This document shows, one piece after another, positions 8,790-15,856 of a stretch of DNA of 34,349 nucleotides. The translations under genes and the position numbers were made by a program. A model generated the notes under the pieces. The model had not been told where the DNA came from, did not search any database, and saw only the letters and a program-made list of their open reading frames with translations. Origin of the DNA: Gudongella sp964607545 (GTDB lineage: Bacteria; Bacillota; Clostridia; Tissierellales; Tissierellaceae); the NCBI GenBank assembly GCA_964607545.1, contig CAZSLV010000008.1, forward strand, positions 1 to 34,349. The letters are read 5' to 3'. Position 1 is the first letter of the stretch. Every line of letters begins with the position of its first letter.

Positions 8790-9507
8790 CAATTTTTAAT
8801 CCTCCTAAAGTCGGTTTGTTTGTTTCAATTTTTTCTATCTTCCCATCTCTTAAGTAGACAATCCTATCTACATATTCTGAAAGTTCGGGGTCATGGGTGA
8901 CAATTATTAGGGTTTGTTTAAATTCCCTAGCTAAACCTGTGATAATATCCATAACCTCAAAGGTGGTTTTGGTATCTAAGTTTCCAGTTGGCTCATCTGC
9001 AAAAACTATTCTAGGATTACTTACAAAGGCCCTAGCAATAGAAACCCTTTGCTGTTGGCCCCCACTCATTTCTGAAGGCTTATGGTGCAATCTATTTCCC
9101 AGTCCTACATTTTTTAGGACCTTTATGGCAGCCTTATCTCGCAAATGCTTTGCAACTCCCTTAAAGGTAAGTACTAAGCTTACATTTTCAAGGGCAGTTA
9201 GGGTTGAGATTAGGTTATAGGATTGGAAGACAAAGCCTATATTAAGCTGCCTAAACTTTGTAAGTTGGTTTTCATTCATCTTTTCTAAGTGGAGCTTGTT
9301 GATAATGACCTCCCCCTTAGTAGGTTTTTCTAGACCTGCCATCATATTTAAGAGGGTAGATTTACCAGAGCCTGATGTCCCAATCAAACAAAGAAATTCT
9401 TCTCTTTCTATATCTAAACTGACTCCATCTAGGGCTCGAATTTTCTCATCCCCCATGCGATATATCTTTTTTACATCCTTAAGTTGAATAAACTTCTCCA
9501 GTGTCAT
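8776..9507 (-). CDS. ABC transporter ATP-binding protein (MacB/LolD type)
   Basis: A 243-residue ATPase with every expected motif: Walker A GTSGSGKST (residues 43-51), Q-loop FVFQSYN, signature MSGGQQQR, Walker B VFADEPTGNLD and the switch His in IVTHD. The DEPTGNLD form is typical of the group that works with FtsX/MacB permeases. It is the first gene of a minus-strand operon: its end overlaps the CARDB-like gene by about 14 bases, and that gene overlaps the permease. The ATG follows AAGGAGGTG closely. A promoter with TTGTAA and TATGAT boxes lies upstream. It energises the permease at 5426-6739. Confidence 0.95.
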   Translation of the reverse strand: MTLEKFIQLKDVKKIYRMGDEKIRALDGVSLDIEREEFLCLIGTSGSGKSTLLNMMAGLEKPTKGEVIINKLHLEKMNENQLTKFRQLNIGFVFQSYNLISTLTALENVSLVLTFKGVAKHLRDKAAIKVLKNVGLGNRLHHKPSEMSGGQQQRVSIARAFVSNPRIVFADEPTGNLDTKTTFEVMDIITGLAREFKQTLIIVTHDPELSEYVDRIVYLRDGKIEKIETNKPTLGGLKIDEKI

Positions 9508-9535
9508 ACACCTCCTTGTATTCCAATATTTAGTC

Positions 9536-9564
9536 TATCATAATATTAACACATAATAGTTACA
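9536..9564 (-). promoter_or_regulatory. Promoter of the ABC exporter operon
   Basis: On the minus strand TTGTAA, a 17-base spacer and TATGAT lie shortly upstream of the ATPase start at 9507. Confidence 0.55.
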
Positions 9565-9705
9565 AATTGTTTAAGATTAAGAAAAAAATAAGTATATAAA
9601 ATGGATAATATTGTTAATTATTTGCCTAAATTTTGATTAAAAATAAAATAGGCTGGGTAAAATTTTAGTGAAAATACATACAATCTTAATACTTAAATCA
9701 AATTA

Positions 9706-9738
9706 GAAGGAGGGGTTTTACTAGTAAAAATTTATAAT
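9706..9738 (+). promoter_or_regulatory. Unpaired AGGAGG and 14-bp palindrome before the ferritin-like gene
   Basis: A ribosome-site-like AGAAGGAGGGG (9705-9715) has no start codon within reach. It is followed at once by the perfect palindrome TTTTACTAGTAAAA (9716-9729) and a TATAAT (9733-9738). The palindrome may be an operator or an RNA hairpin. The remainder of 9508-9791 is A/T-rich and shows no gene. Confidence 0.35.
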
Positions 9739-9791
9739 TAATTAAAGGATAAGCTTATTGATTTAAGTTATATTAAGAGGAGGAAAGTGTA

Positions 9792-11030
9792 ATGGGATTT
9801 AATCCATTAGAAGAAAAAGGTATAGACATAGAGAAACAGATTAGGGGATGGAAGACCTTAAACCCAACCCCATATGATAAAAATGAAATCCACCCCTACA
9901 CTAGGACAAGGATTATACTTATGAATGGAATAGAGGTGGAATCTGCCATATTCTTACACCAATTTTCAAGAAATTGTAAGGACCCAGAATTAAAAAGAGA
10001 AATAGCTATGGGTAGGCGAATTGAACAACAACAGCAAAAGGTCATAAATTGGCTATCACCTGCTAATGAATCAAATATTGAAATGACCATAGGCTATGAG
10101 CAGGTGGCAGTTGACCTAACTGCTTGGCTTGCAAGGACAGAGCCTGATAAGTATGTAAAGCAAACTTTAGACTTTGCCCTATTAGAAGACTTTGACCACC
10201 TTTATAGGTATGCTAACCTACTTGATATGGATAAGGGGATAAAGGCTGAAAAAATAGTTGGAGAGTATACTGAAATTATGCCAGGCAGACCAACTCTTGC
10301 TGAGCATAGACACCCATATGACTCAATTAGAAGACACTATGACAAGGATACTGCAGACATACTTACTAAGCTCCATGTGCTTACAATTGTAGCAGGTGAG
10401 CAACAAACAATGAATTTCTACATGAACATAGGTAATACTTACGAGACCATGCTCGGTAGGGCCTTATATTCAGAGATAGCCCAAATAGAAGAGCAACATG
10501 TTAGCCACTACGAATCCCTCCATGACCCAAATACTACCTGGCTTGAAAATATGCTCCTACATGAGTACAATGAATGATACTTGTATTATTCCTTCTATGA
10601 ACATGAAAGTGACCCTAGGATGAAGAAAATTTGGGAAGAACACTTGATGATGGAAATTGAACACTTAAAAATAGCAGATAGGTTACTACAAAAATATGAA
10701 AAGAAGGAAGCAAAGAACCTCCTTCCTAAGGAATTACCAGAGTTAATGAAGTTCCAATCAAATAAGGACTATGTAAGGTCTGTTATTGAGAACCAAGTAA
10801 ATTTAACTGCCAGCCTAGATGAATATGTAAATGTAAACAAACTAGATAAGGACCACAGGTTCTTTAAGTACCAAAGTGCAGTAAATACAGACTATGTACC
10901 AAGTAGCCAGGTAATTAAAGACCATATAAGTAAGATGGGTGAAGATTACAGGTTTACTAGCGAAGGACCTCACCCTATTAAGGAATTAGATAAAAGAGAC
11001 CAAGTAGATGACGAGGTAGGGAAAAAATAA
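9792..11030 (+). CDS. Ferritin-like (di-iron-type) protein with in-frame UGA, predicted selenoprotein
   Basis: Read through one TGA at 10575-10577, the frame gives 412 residues with selenocysteine at position 262, in HEYNE-U-YLYYS. The halves on either side are in the same frame. The second half has no ribosome site or good start of its own, and its first codons directly continue the helix. Repeated Glu/His clusters suit ferritin-like metal-binding helices: IEVESAIFLHQF (47-58), LLEDFDHLYRY, AGEQQTMNFY, IEEQHVSHYE and MEIEHLKIA. Sec262 lies among several of them. AGGAGG before ATG 9792 fixes the start. Only one of the other gene ends in the window uses TGA (tagO, where an overlap dictates it). 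A plausible role is peroxide or metal redox chemistry, but I know no characterised member. A nonsense mutation is the main alternative. Confidence 0.8.
10591..10609 (+). promoter_or_regulatory. Candidate bacterial SECIS hairpin
   Basis: Just after the UGA, TTC (10593-10595) pairs with GAA (10605-10607), U10596 is bulged, AU (10597-10598) pairs with AU (10603-10604), and the loop is GAAC (10599-10602). A bulged U and a G at the start of the apical loop, 21 bases after the UGA, match the known bSECIS pattern for SelB. The stem is short and was folded by hand, so it is only a candidate. Confidence 0.4.
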
Positions 11031-11044
11031 TTACAAAAAATATA

Positions 11045-11093
11045 AAAAGCTGACCTAGTTGATTTGATCATATCAACTAGGTCAGCCTTTTTA
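11045..11093. terminator. Strong bidirectional terminator
   Basis: AGCTGACCTAGTTGAT (11048-11063) pairs with ATCAACTAGGTCAGCC (11072-11087; the A-G and G-C ends vary), with A and T runs outside. It separates the ferritin-like gene from the convergent phosphofructokinase gene. Confidence 0.9.
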
Positions 11094-11094
11094 T

Positions 11095-12312
11095 TTACCT
11101 ATTTAATTTTTTTTCTACCTTTGGTGCCCTAATCCTATGGGCTTGTGGCATATCAGACCCTAAAAGCGGTAGAAGGTAGTATTTGAAAGCTTCTGTAACA
11201 TGGTTACCCTCTTCATTTATAAAGTGGTCAGGCATACACTGGGTATATTTGGCTACATCTTCTAAAGGAGAAAGCTTATAATCTACTGAATATATACCCG
11301 TCCTGTGGATAGTTACAGATCCATCTACATTATTCCAAAGGGCGTATTGGGCAGCCTTTTCCCCAACCTCTCTTGCCTCCTGCTGGTCTACATCTGATAC
11401 AACCCCTATAAAGGACCTTTGCAGGTAGCCAAAGGTATCGCTTCTAACCCTTTTTATACCAAGCTTATCCTTTATTGTATTTACCAAGAGGTCCCCTAGG
11501 GCCCCTGTGCCAGAAAGTTGGATATTACCGTGGCTGTCTTTTTCAACATCTTCACTTAATTTTGCTATCATTGGAGTTCCCTCTTCATCACAAATCCCCT
11601 CAGAAACTGCAACTATACACCTGCCATATTTTTTAAAGACCTTATCTACATCTTGTAAGAAGTTTTTAATTATAAAGGGCCTTTCTGGTAGGTATATTAG
11701 GTGGGGACCATCGTCTGGATATTTTTGAGCCATTGATGAAGCTGCAGCTAAAAAGCCCGCATGCCTTCCCATTATAACCCCTAAATAAACCCCATCTAAA
11801 GACTTAACATCTAAGTTAATCCCAATAAAGGCAGAAGCAACAAACCTTGCTGCAGACCCATACCCAGGACAATGATCATTTACTAAAAGATCGTTGTCTA
11901 TTGTCTTTGGTATATGTATAGCCCTAAGCTCATAGCCAGACTCACAAGCCTTTTCATTTACAATCCTCACCGTATCAGCAGAATCATTCCCCCCAATATA
12001 AAAGAAGAACCTTATATCGTGAGCTTCAAGGACCTTAAATATCTTATTGCAATAATCATCATCTGGCTTATCCCTAGTTGAGTAGAGGGCAGAGGAAGGA
12101 GTACAAGCTACTTTTTCTAAATTATTAGTTGTTTCCTGGGTTAAGTCTAAAAGCTCCTCATTTATAATGCCAGATACTCCATGGAGGGCTCCATAGATTT
12201 TTTCAACTTGGGGGAACTTCCTTGATTCAAGTACAACACCTACAAGTGACTGATTAATAACTGCAGTCGGACCGCCACCTTGGGCAACTAAGACATTTCC
12301 TTTTAGTTTCAT
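11095..12312 (-). CDS. pfp: Diphosphate-dependent 6-phosphofructokinase
   Basis: A 405-residue cytosolic enzyme of the phosphofructokinase family, which phosphorylates fructose 6-phosphate to the 1,6-bisphosphate. Visible motifs are AQGGGPTAVINQS (residues 10-22), IGGNDSAD (106-113), PKTIDND (135-141) and MGRHAG (181-186). Asp110, where ATP enzymes have Gly, and Lys136 in PKTIDND are the known markers for PPi rather than ATP as phosphoryl donor, and the length exceeds the roughly 320 residues of ATP-PFKs. The reaction is reversible, which suits an energy-limited fermenter that may need it for gluconeogenesis while growing on amino acids. The gene stands alone, with a GAGG-type ribosome site and the shared terminator at 11045. 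Confidence 0.92.
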   Translation of the reverse strand: MKLKGNVLVAQGGGPTAVINQSLVGVVLESRKFPQVEKIYGALHGVSGIINEELLDLTQETTNNLEKVACTPSSALYSTRDKPDDDYCNKIFKVLEAHDIRFFFYIGGNDSADTVRIVNEKACESGYELRAIHIPKTIDNDLLVNDHCPGYGSAARFVASAFIGINLDVKSLDGVYLGVIMGRHAGFLAAASSMAQKYPDDGPHLIYLPERPFIIKNFLQDVDKVFKKYGRCIVAVSEGICDEEGTPMIAKLSEDVEKDSHGNIQLSGTGALGDLLVNTIKDKLGIKRVRSDTFGYLQRSFIGVVSDVDQQEAREVGEKAAQYALWNNVDGSVTIHRTGIYSVDYKLSPLEDVAKYTQCMPDHFINEEGNHVTEAFKYYLLPLLGSDMPQAHRIRAPKVEKKLNR

Positions 12313-12456
12313 TTTTGCCTCCCCTATAATTTATTTGAATTTTTACTTTAATACACGCTATAAGCTAATAATATCAAATACTCATGTAATATTCAATCAA
12401 AGCTTTAAATTAGGACTTTTTATAAATCCTTCTATCTAGCTTATATATATGGACTA

Positions 12457-12465
12457 TGTTATAAT
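12457..12465 (+). promoter_or_regulatory. Extended -10 promoter of kal
   Basis: TG-T-TATAAT at 12457-12465 is a perfect extended -10. No convincing -35 box is seen. It lies 36 bases before the kal start. Confidence 0.6.
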
Positions 12466-12501
12466 TAAGACAAAGTAAAGCAAAATAAGGAGGAAAACAA
12501 G

Positions 12502-12885
12502 ATGGCAAAAGCAATGATTAGGATGAGAATGAGTGCCCACGATGCCCATTATGGTGGTAACCTTGTCGATGGAGCAAAAATGCTAGCCCTATTTGGGGAT
12601 GTTGCAACTGAACTTTTAATAAGACAAGATGGGGATGAGGGACTTTTCGTAGCATATGATAAGGTAGAATTTACAGCTCCAGTTTATGCAGGGGATTTTA
12701 TTGAAGCTGTGGGAGAAATCACTAATGTTGGAAATTCATCAAGAAAGATGACCTTTGAAGCAAGAAAGGTAATAGTGCCAAGAACAGATATCAGCCCATC
12801 AGCTTGTGATGTATTAGATGAGCCTATAGTAGTATGTAAAGCAGAAGGAACCTGTGTAGTACCAAAAGCAAACCAAAGAAAGTAA
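12502..12885 (+). CDS. kal: 3-aminobutyryl-CoA ammonia-lyase
   Basis: A 127-residue single hotdog-fold protein, the usual length for Kal. It opens with IRMRMSAHDAHYGGNLVDGAKML, a pattern I recognise from the lysine-fermentation enzyme, which removes ammonia from L-3-aminobutyryl-CoA to give crotonyl-CoA. The conserved GGNLVDGA stretch and the central YDKVEFTAPVYAGDFIEA fit the acyl-CoA-binding hotdog. Kce, the enzyme of the preceding pathway step, is encoded 240 bases downstream. The other lysine-pathway genes (lysine aminomutases, kdd, acyl-CoA transferase) are not in the window. AGGAGG lies nine bases before the ATG. The substrate call rests on sequence and neighbour. Confidence 0.9.
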   Translation: MAKAMIRMRMSAHDAHYGGNLVDGAKMLALFGDVATELLIRQDGDEGLFVAYDKVEFTAPVYAGDFIEAVGEITNVGNSSRKMTFEARKVIVPRTDISPSACDVLDEPIVVCKAEGTCVVPKANQRK

Positions 12886-12914
12886 AGACAGTTTACAAAT
12901 CATAATCGAATGAT

Positions 12915-13100
12915 TAAAGAAAGATCCTCACGCTTTGCTCAGGATGACAAAGCGTATGGATGGATGGCTCTATCCATAAGAATGAATCTATAATGAATCT
13001 AAATCGTAGGGATGGACGACTCTGTCCATCCGCATTAACAAAGACAAATCTAATTGGGAATCTAATCTTTTCAATTGTGATTTGTGATTTATACATTGTG
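12915..13100. repeat. Intergenic palindromic repeat element between kal and kce
   Basis: This 240-base gap between two pathway neighbours differs from other gaps. CGCTTTG (12931-12937) and CAAAGCG (12948-12954) are inverted. ATCCT (12924-12928) and AGGAT (12941-12945) cross them, so only one of the two hairpins can form at a time. Then come two related hairpins: ATGGAT-GGCTCT-ATCCAT (12960-12977) and GGATGGAC-GACTCT-GTCCATCC (13010-13031). The tail (13076-13103) repeats TTGTGA. The minus-strand frame here gives CHPEQS, the phrase known from spurious ORFs in dispersed intergenic repeats of many bacteria. I infer a mobile, non-coding repeat, with copies expected elsewhere in the genome. Confidence 0.6.
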
Positions 13101-13125
13101 AATTTTAAAATGGGGGGATAAATTA

Positions 13126-13950
13126 ATGGAAAAATTAATAATAACTGCAGCCATAAGTGGAGCAGAGGTTACTAAGGAACAAAACCCTGCTATCCCATAT
13201 ACTGTAGAAGAAATTGGAAGAGAAGCTGAATCAGCCTACAAGGCAGGGGCAAGCATTATCCACCTGCATGTTAGGGAAGATGATGGGACTCCAACACAAG
13301 ATAAAGACAGGTTTAAACTTTGCATGGATGAAATAAAAAGAAGGTGTCCTGATGTTATAATCCAACCATCAACTGGCGGGGCTGTTGGGATGACTGATGA
13401 AGAAAGACTCCAACCAACAGAACTATCTCCAGAGATGGCAACACTTGACTGTGGAACCCTAAACTTTGGTGGGGATGAAATCTTTGTAAATACAGAAAAT
13501 ACCATAAAAAACTTTGGTAGGATTATGATAGAAAGAGATATAAAGCCAGAGATTGAAGTATTTGACAAGGGTATGATAGACTATGCCATAAGGTTTGAAA
13601 AGCAAGGCTTTATAAAAAAACCTATGCATTTTGACTTTGTCCTAGGGGTTCAAATGGCAGCCACAGCTAGGGACCTTGCCTTTATGGTAGATAGTATACC
13701 AGCTGGTTCAACTTGGACTGCAGCAGCCATTGGAAGAAACCAATTTTTAATAGCAGCAATCACAATTGCCATGGGGGGCCATGTCAGGGTGGGCTTTGAA
13801 GATAACACTTATATATCTAAGGGTGTACTAGCAAAGTCAAATGGAGAAATGGTTGAAAAAGTGGTAAGAATAGCCAAAGAACTAGGAAGAGAAATTGCAA
13901 GCCCTAAAGAAGCAAGAGAAATATTAGGCCTTAAACCATTAAATGTTTAG
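13126..13950 (+). CDS. kce: 3-keto-5-aminohexanoate cleavage enzyme
   Basis: A 274-residue TIM-barrel enzyme of the BKACE (DUF849) family. It converts 3-keto-5-aminohexanoate and acetyl-CoA to 3-aminobutyryl-CoA and acetoacetate in lysine fermentation. The zinc ligands are visible as His46 and His48 in IIHLHVRED, with the third expected at Glu225 in VGFEDN; Glu14 near the N-terminus fits the conserved active-site position. The family's GGAVG and DCGTLNFGG stretches are present. The product is the substrate of Kal, encoded upstream. GGGGGG before ATAAATTAATG gives the start. A strong terminator follows. Other BKACE enzymes act on other beta-keto acids; the neighbouring kal supports the lysine role. 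Confidence 0.93.
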   Translation: MEKLIITAAISGAEVTKEQNPAIPYTVEEIGREAESAYKAGASIIHLHVREDDGTPTQDKDRFKLCMDEIKRRCPDVIIQPSTGGAVGMTDEERLQPTELSPEMATLDCGTLNFGGDEIFVNTENTIKNFGRIMIERDIKPEIEVFDKGMIDYAIRFEKQGFIKKPMHFDFVLGVQMAATARDLAFMVDSIPAGSTWTAAAIGRNQFLIAAITIAMGGHVRVGFEDNTYISKGVLAKSNGEMVEKVVRIAKELGREIASPKEAREILGLKPLNV

Positions 13951-13972
13951 CATTTAAATAAAAATATGATAT

Positions 13973-14008
13973 AATTGATACTGCAAAGGCAGTATCAATT
14001 TTTTTTCG
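13973..14008 (+). terminator. Intrinsic terminator of kce
   Basis: AATTGATACTGC (13973-13984) pairs perfectly with GCAGTATCAATT (13989-14000), AAAG loop, followed by a T run. Confidence 0.92.
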
Positions 14009-14114
14009 AACTTATCTATAAATTCTTGCTAAATTTTTTCTACTAGAATTTTTAAAGAAGTGTTTCCCAAAAAAATAAAAATTAAATTTCATATATTAAA
14101 AACGAGGTGATAGC

Positions 14115-15464
14115 TTGGATCATGATATTTTAAAGAAGAAAAAGCTTACAGAGTTAAAAGAAATTGCTAAGTCATTTCAAATTCCAAATTATTATAAGCT
14201 AAAAAAAGATGAGCTTATAGAAGCTTTGGAGAACAATAAGAAGGTAGATGAAGAAGAAGACCCAGTTTCCACAGAAGAAATCCCAAGTGAATTAGAAGAC
14301 TTAGAGGATATTTCTGACAAGGCATCTGAAGAGATGGAAAAGCTAGATGATGTAAATATAGCTGAAGGTATCCTAGAACTCCACCTAGATGGGTATGGTT
14401 TTTTAAGAAGGGACAATTACCTTTCAGGAGAAGATGATATTTACATATCCCCATCCCAGATTAGGAGATTTCAACTACAAACTGGGGATAAGATAACAGG
14501 GATAACCCGCCCTCCTAAATCAGGTGAGCGTTTCAATGCCCTTTTATACATCAAGCAAGTTAACGATATGCCCCCAAACACAGCCATAAATAGGCCAGAC
14601 TTTACTAGCCTAACTCCAATATTTCCAAATGAAAGATTGGTTTTAGAGACGAGTCCAAAGGAGTATGCAACAAGGATGATTGACCTTGTAGCCCCAATTG
14701 GTAAGGGACAAAGGGGGATGATTGTTGCCCCTCCAAAAGCAGGTAAGACAACTCTCTTAAAGATGATTGCAAATGGGATAGCAAAAAACCACCCAGAAGT
14801 TGAGCTTATAATCCTACTTATAGATGAAAGGCCAGAAGAAGTTACTGATATGAAAAGGTCAGTTAAGGGGGATGTAGTTTATTCAACCTTTGATGAGTTG
14901 CCAAAAAACCATACCAAGGTTGCAGAAATAGTTCTTGAAAGAGCGAAAAGACTTGTAGAACATGGCAAGGATGTAGTAATATTATTAGATAGTATTACTA
15001 GGCTAGCAAGGGCCTATAATCTTACAATACCAGCATCAGGAAGGACCCTATCGGGAGGCCTAGACCCAGGCGCCCTTCATATGCCTAAAAGGTTTTTTGG
15101 TGCAGCTAGAAATATGGAAGAGGGGGGAAGCCTAACAATTCTTGCAACTGCCCTAGTTGAAACAGGGTCAAGGATGGATGATGTAATATTTGAAGAATTT
15201 AAGGGAACAGGTAATATGGAAGTCCACCTAGATAGAAAGCTTTCTGAAAAGAGAATATTCCCAGCTATAGACATTTATAAGTCGGGAACCAGGAGGGAAG
15301 ACTTGATAATGACCCAGAAAGAGTTAGAAACAGTTTGGTCTATAAGAAAGGCACTTGGCAATACAAGTACCCAAGATGTAACAGAAGCTTTTATAGGACA
15401 GCTGGTTCAAAGTAAGTCCAATGATGAGTTTATAGACAAAATAAGAAAAAATACTTGGATTTAG
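14115..15464 (+). CDS. rho: Transcription termination factor Rho
   Basis: A 449-residue hexameric RNA helicase that ends untranslated transcripts. The Rho_N domain (about residues 5-40, KLTELKEIAKSFQIPNYYKLKK) is followed by an acidic Glu/Asp-rich linker (about 42-75), the cold-shock-like RNA-binding domain (about 80-150, GILELHLDGYGFLRRDNY) and the ATPase core. Walker A reads PPKAGKTT near residue 211, and Walker B is in VVILLDSITRLARA. The start is TTG at 14115 with GAGGTGA four to five bases before it; no in-frame ATG fits. The Gram-positive linker is short and acidic. The next gene, rpmE, has its own promoter. Confidence 0.97.
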   Translation: MDHDILKKKKLTELKEIAKSFQIPNYYKLKKDELIEALENNKKVDEEEDPVSTEEIPSELEDLEDISDKASEEMEKLDDVNIAEGILELHLDGYGFLRRDNYLSGEDDIYISPSQIRRFQLQTGDKITGITRPPKSGERFNALLYIKQVNDMPPNTAINRPDFTSLTPIFPNERLVLETSPKEYATRMIDLVAPIGKGQRGMIVAPPKAGKTTLLKMIANGIAKNHPEVELIILLIDERPEEVTDMKRSVKGDVVYSTFDELPKNHTKVAEIVLERAKRLVEHGKDVVILLDSITRLARAYNLTIPASGRTLSGGLDPGALHMPKRFFGAARNMEEGGSLTILATALVETGSRMDDVIFEEFKGTGNMEVHLDRKLSEKRIFPAIDIYKSGTRREDLIMTQKELETVWSIRKALGNTSTQDVTEAFIGQLVQSKSNDEFIDKIRKNTWI

Positions 15465-15493
15465 TTGAATTATTCTAAATCCTATGCTATAAT
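15465..15493 (+). promoter_or_regulatory. Promoter of rpmE
   Basis: TTGAAT (15465-15470), exactly 17 bases, then TATAAT (15488-15493) preceded by TG at 15485-15486. It begins immediately after the rho stop codon. Confidence 0.75.
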
Positions 15494-15561
15494 TTAATGG
15501 TTATATAAGATACTTACTTTAATAAATAGATACTTAAAGCTCAAAGAGAGGTGAAACACAG

Positions 15562-15762
15562 ATGAAAGATAATATACATCCAGAGTACAAAGAAGTAACC
15601 GTAACTTGTGCATGTGGCAATACATTCACAACTGGCTCAACTAAAGACGAGTTAAGGGTAGAGATTTGTTCTGAGTGCCATCCATTCTTTACAGGTAAGC
15701 AAAAATTTATGGAACGTGGTGGACGTGTAGAGAAATTTAAGAAGAAATACAAAATGGATTAA
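15562..15762 (+). CDS. rpmE: 50S ribosomal protein L31, zinc-binding form
   Basis: A 66-residue ribosomal protein. Four cysteines, Cys16 and Cys18 (CAC) and the pair in CSECH, mark the zinc-containing form of L31, as opposed to the Cys-less form made under zinc shortage. The basic end (GGRVEKFKKKYK) suits rRNA contact. The order rho then rpmE is common in Firmicutes. GAGGTG precedes the ATG, and a clean promoter and terminator make it a separate transcript. Confidence 0.97.
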   Translation: MKDNIHPEYKEVTVTCACGNTFTTGSTKDELRVEICSECHPFFTGKQKFMERGGRVEKFKKKYKMD

Positions 15763-15777
15763 TTTCTCCGCCAGCTG

Positions 15778-15812
15778 GGTTAGTTGCATACGCATCTAAC
15801 CTTTATTTTTTA
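15778..15812 (+). terminator. Intrinsic terminator of rpmE
   Basis: GGTTAG-T-TGC (15778-15787) pairs with GCA-T-CTAACC (15792-15801), with one internal T-T mismatch and a T-rich tail. Confidence 0.75.
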
Positions 15813-15856
15813 TATGAAGAAAGTGTCACAGATGCTTTTTTAAAAGGAGTGTTGGC

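Noticed and set aside
9731..9745. PerR-like box upstream of the ferritin-like gene
   Set aside because: TTATAATTAATTAAA matches the PerR consensus only in its first half; in such A/T-rich DNA this is near chance.
10581..11030. A separate 149-residue gene starting at TTG 10581
   Set aside because: It is in the same frame as the upstream gene, has no ribosome site, and starts inside a helix that continues from it; read-through of the TGA explains it better.
12914..13096. 60-residue minus-strand frame with CHPEQS
   Set aside because: The phrase is typical of spurious frames in dispersed intergenic repeats; no ribosome site is seen, and the DNA is hairpin-rich.
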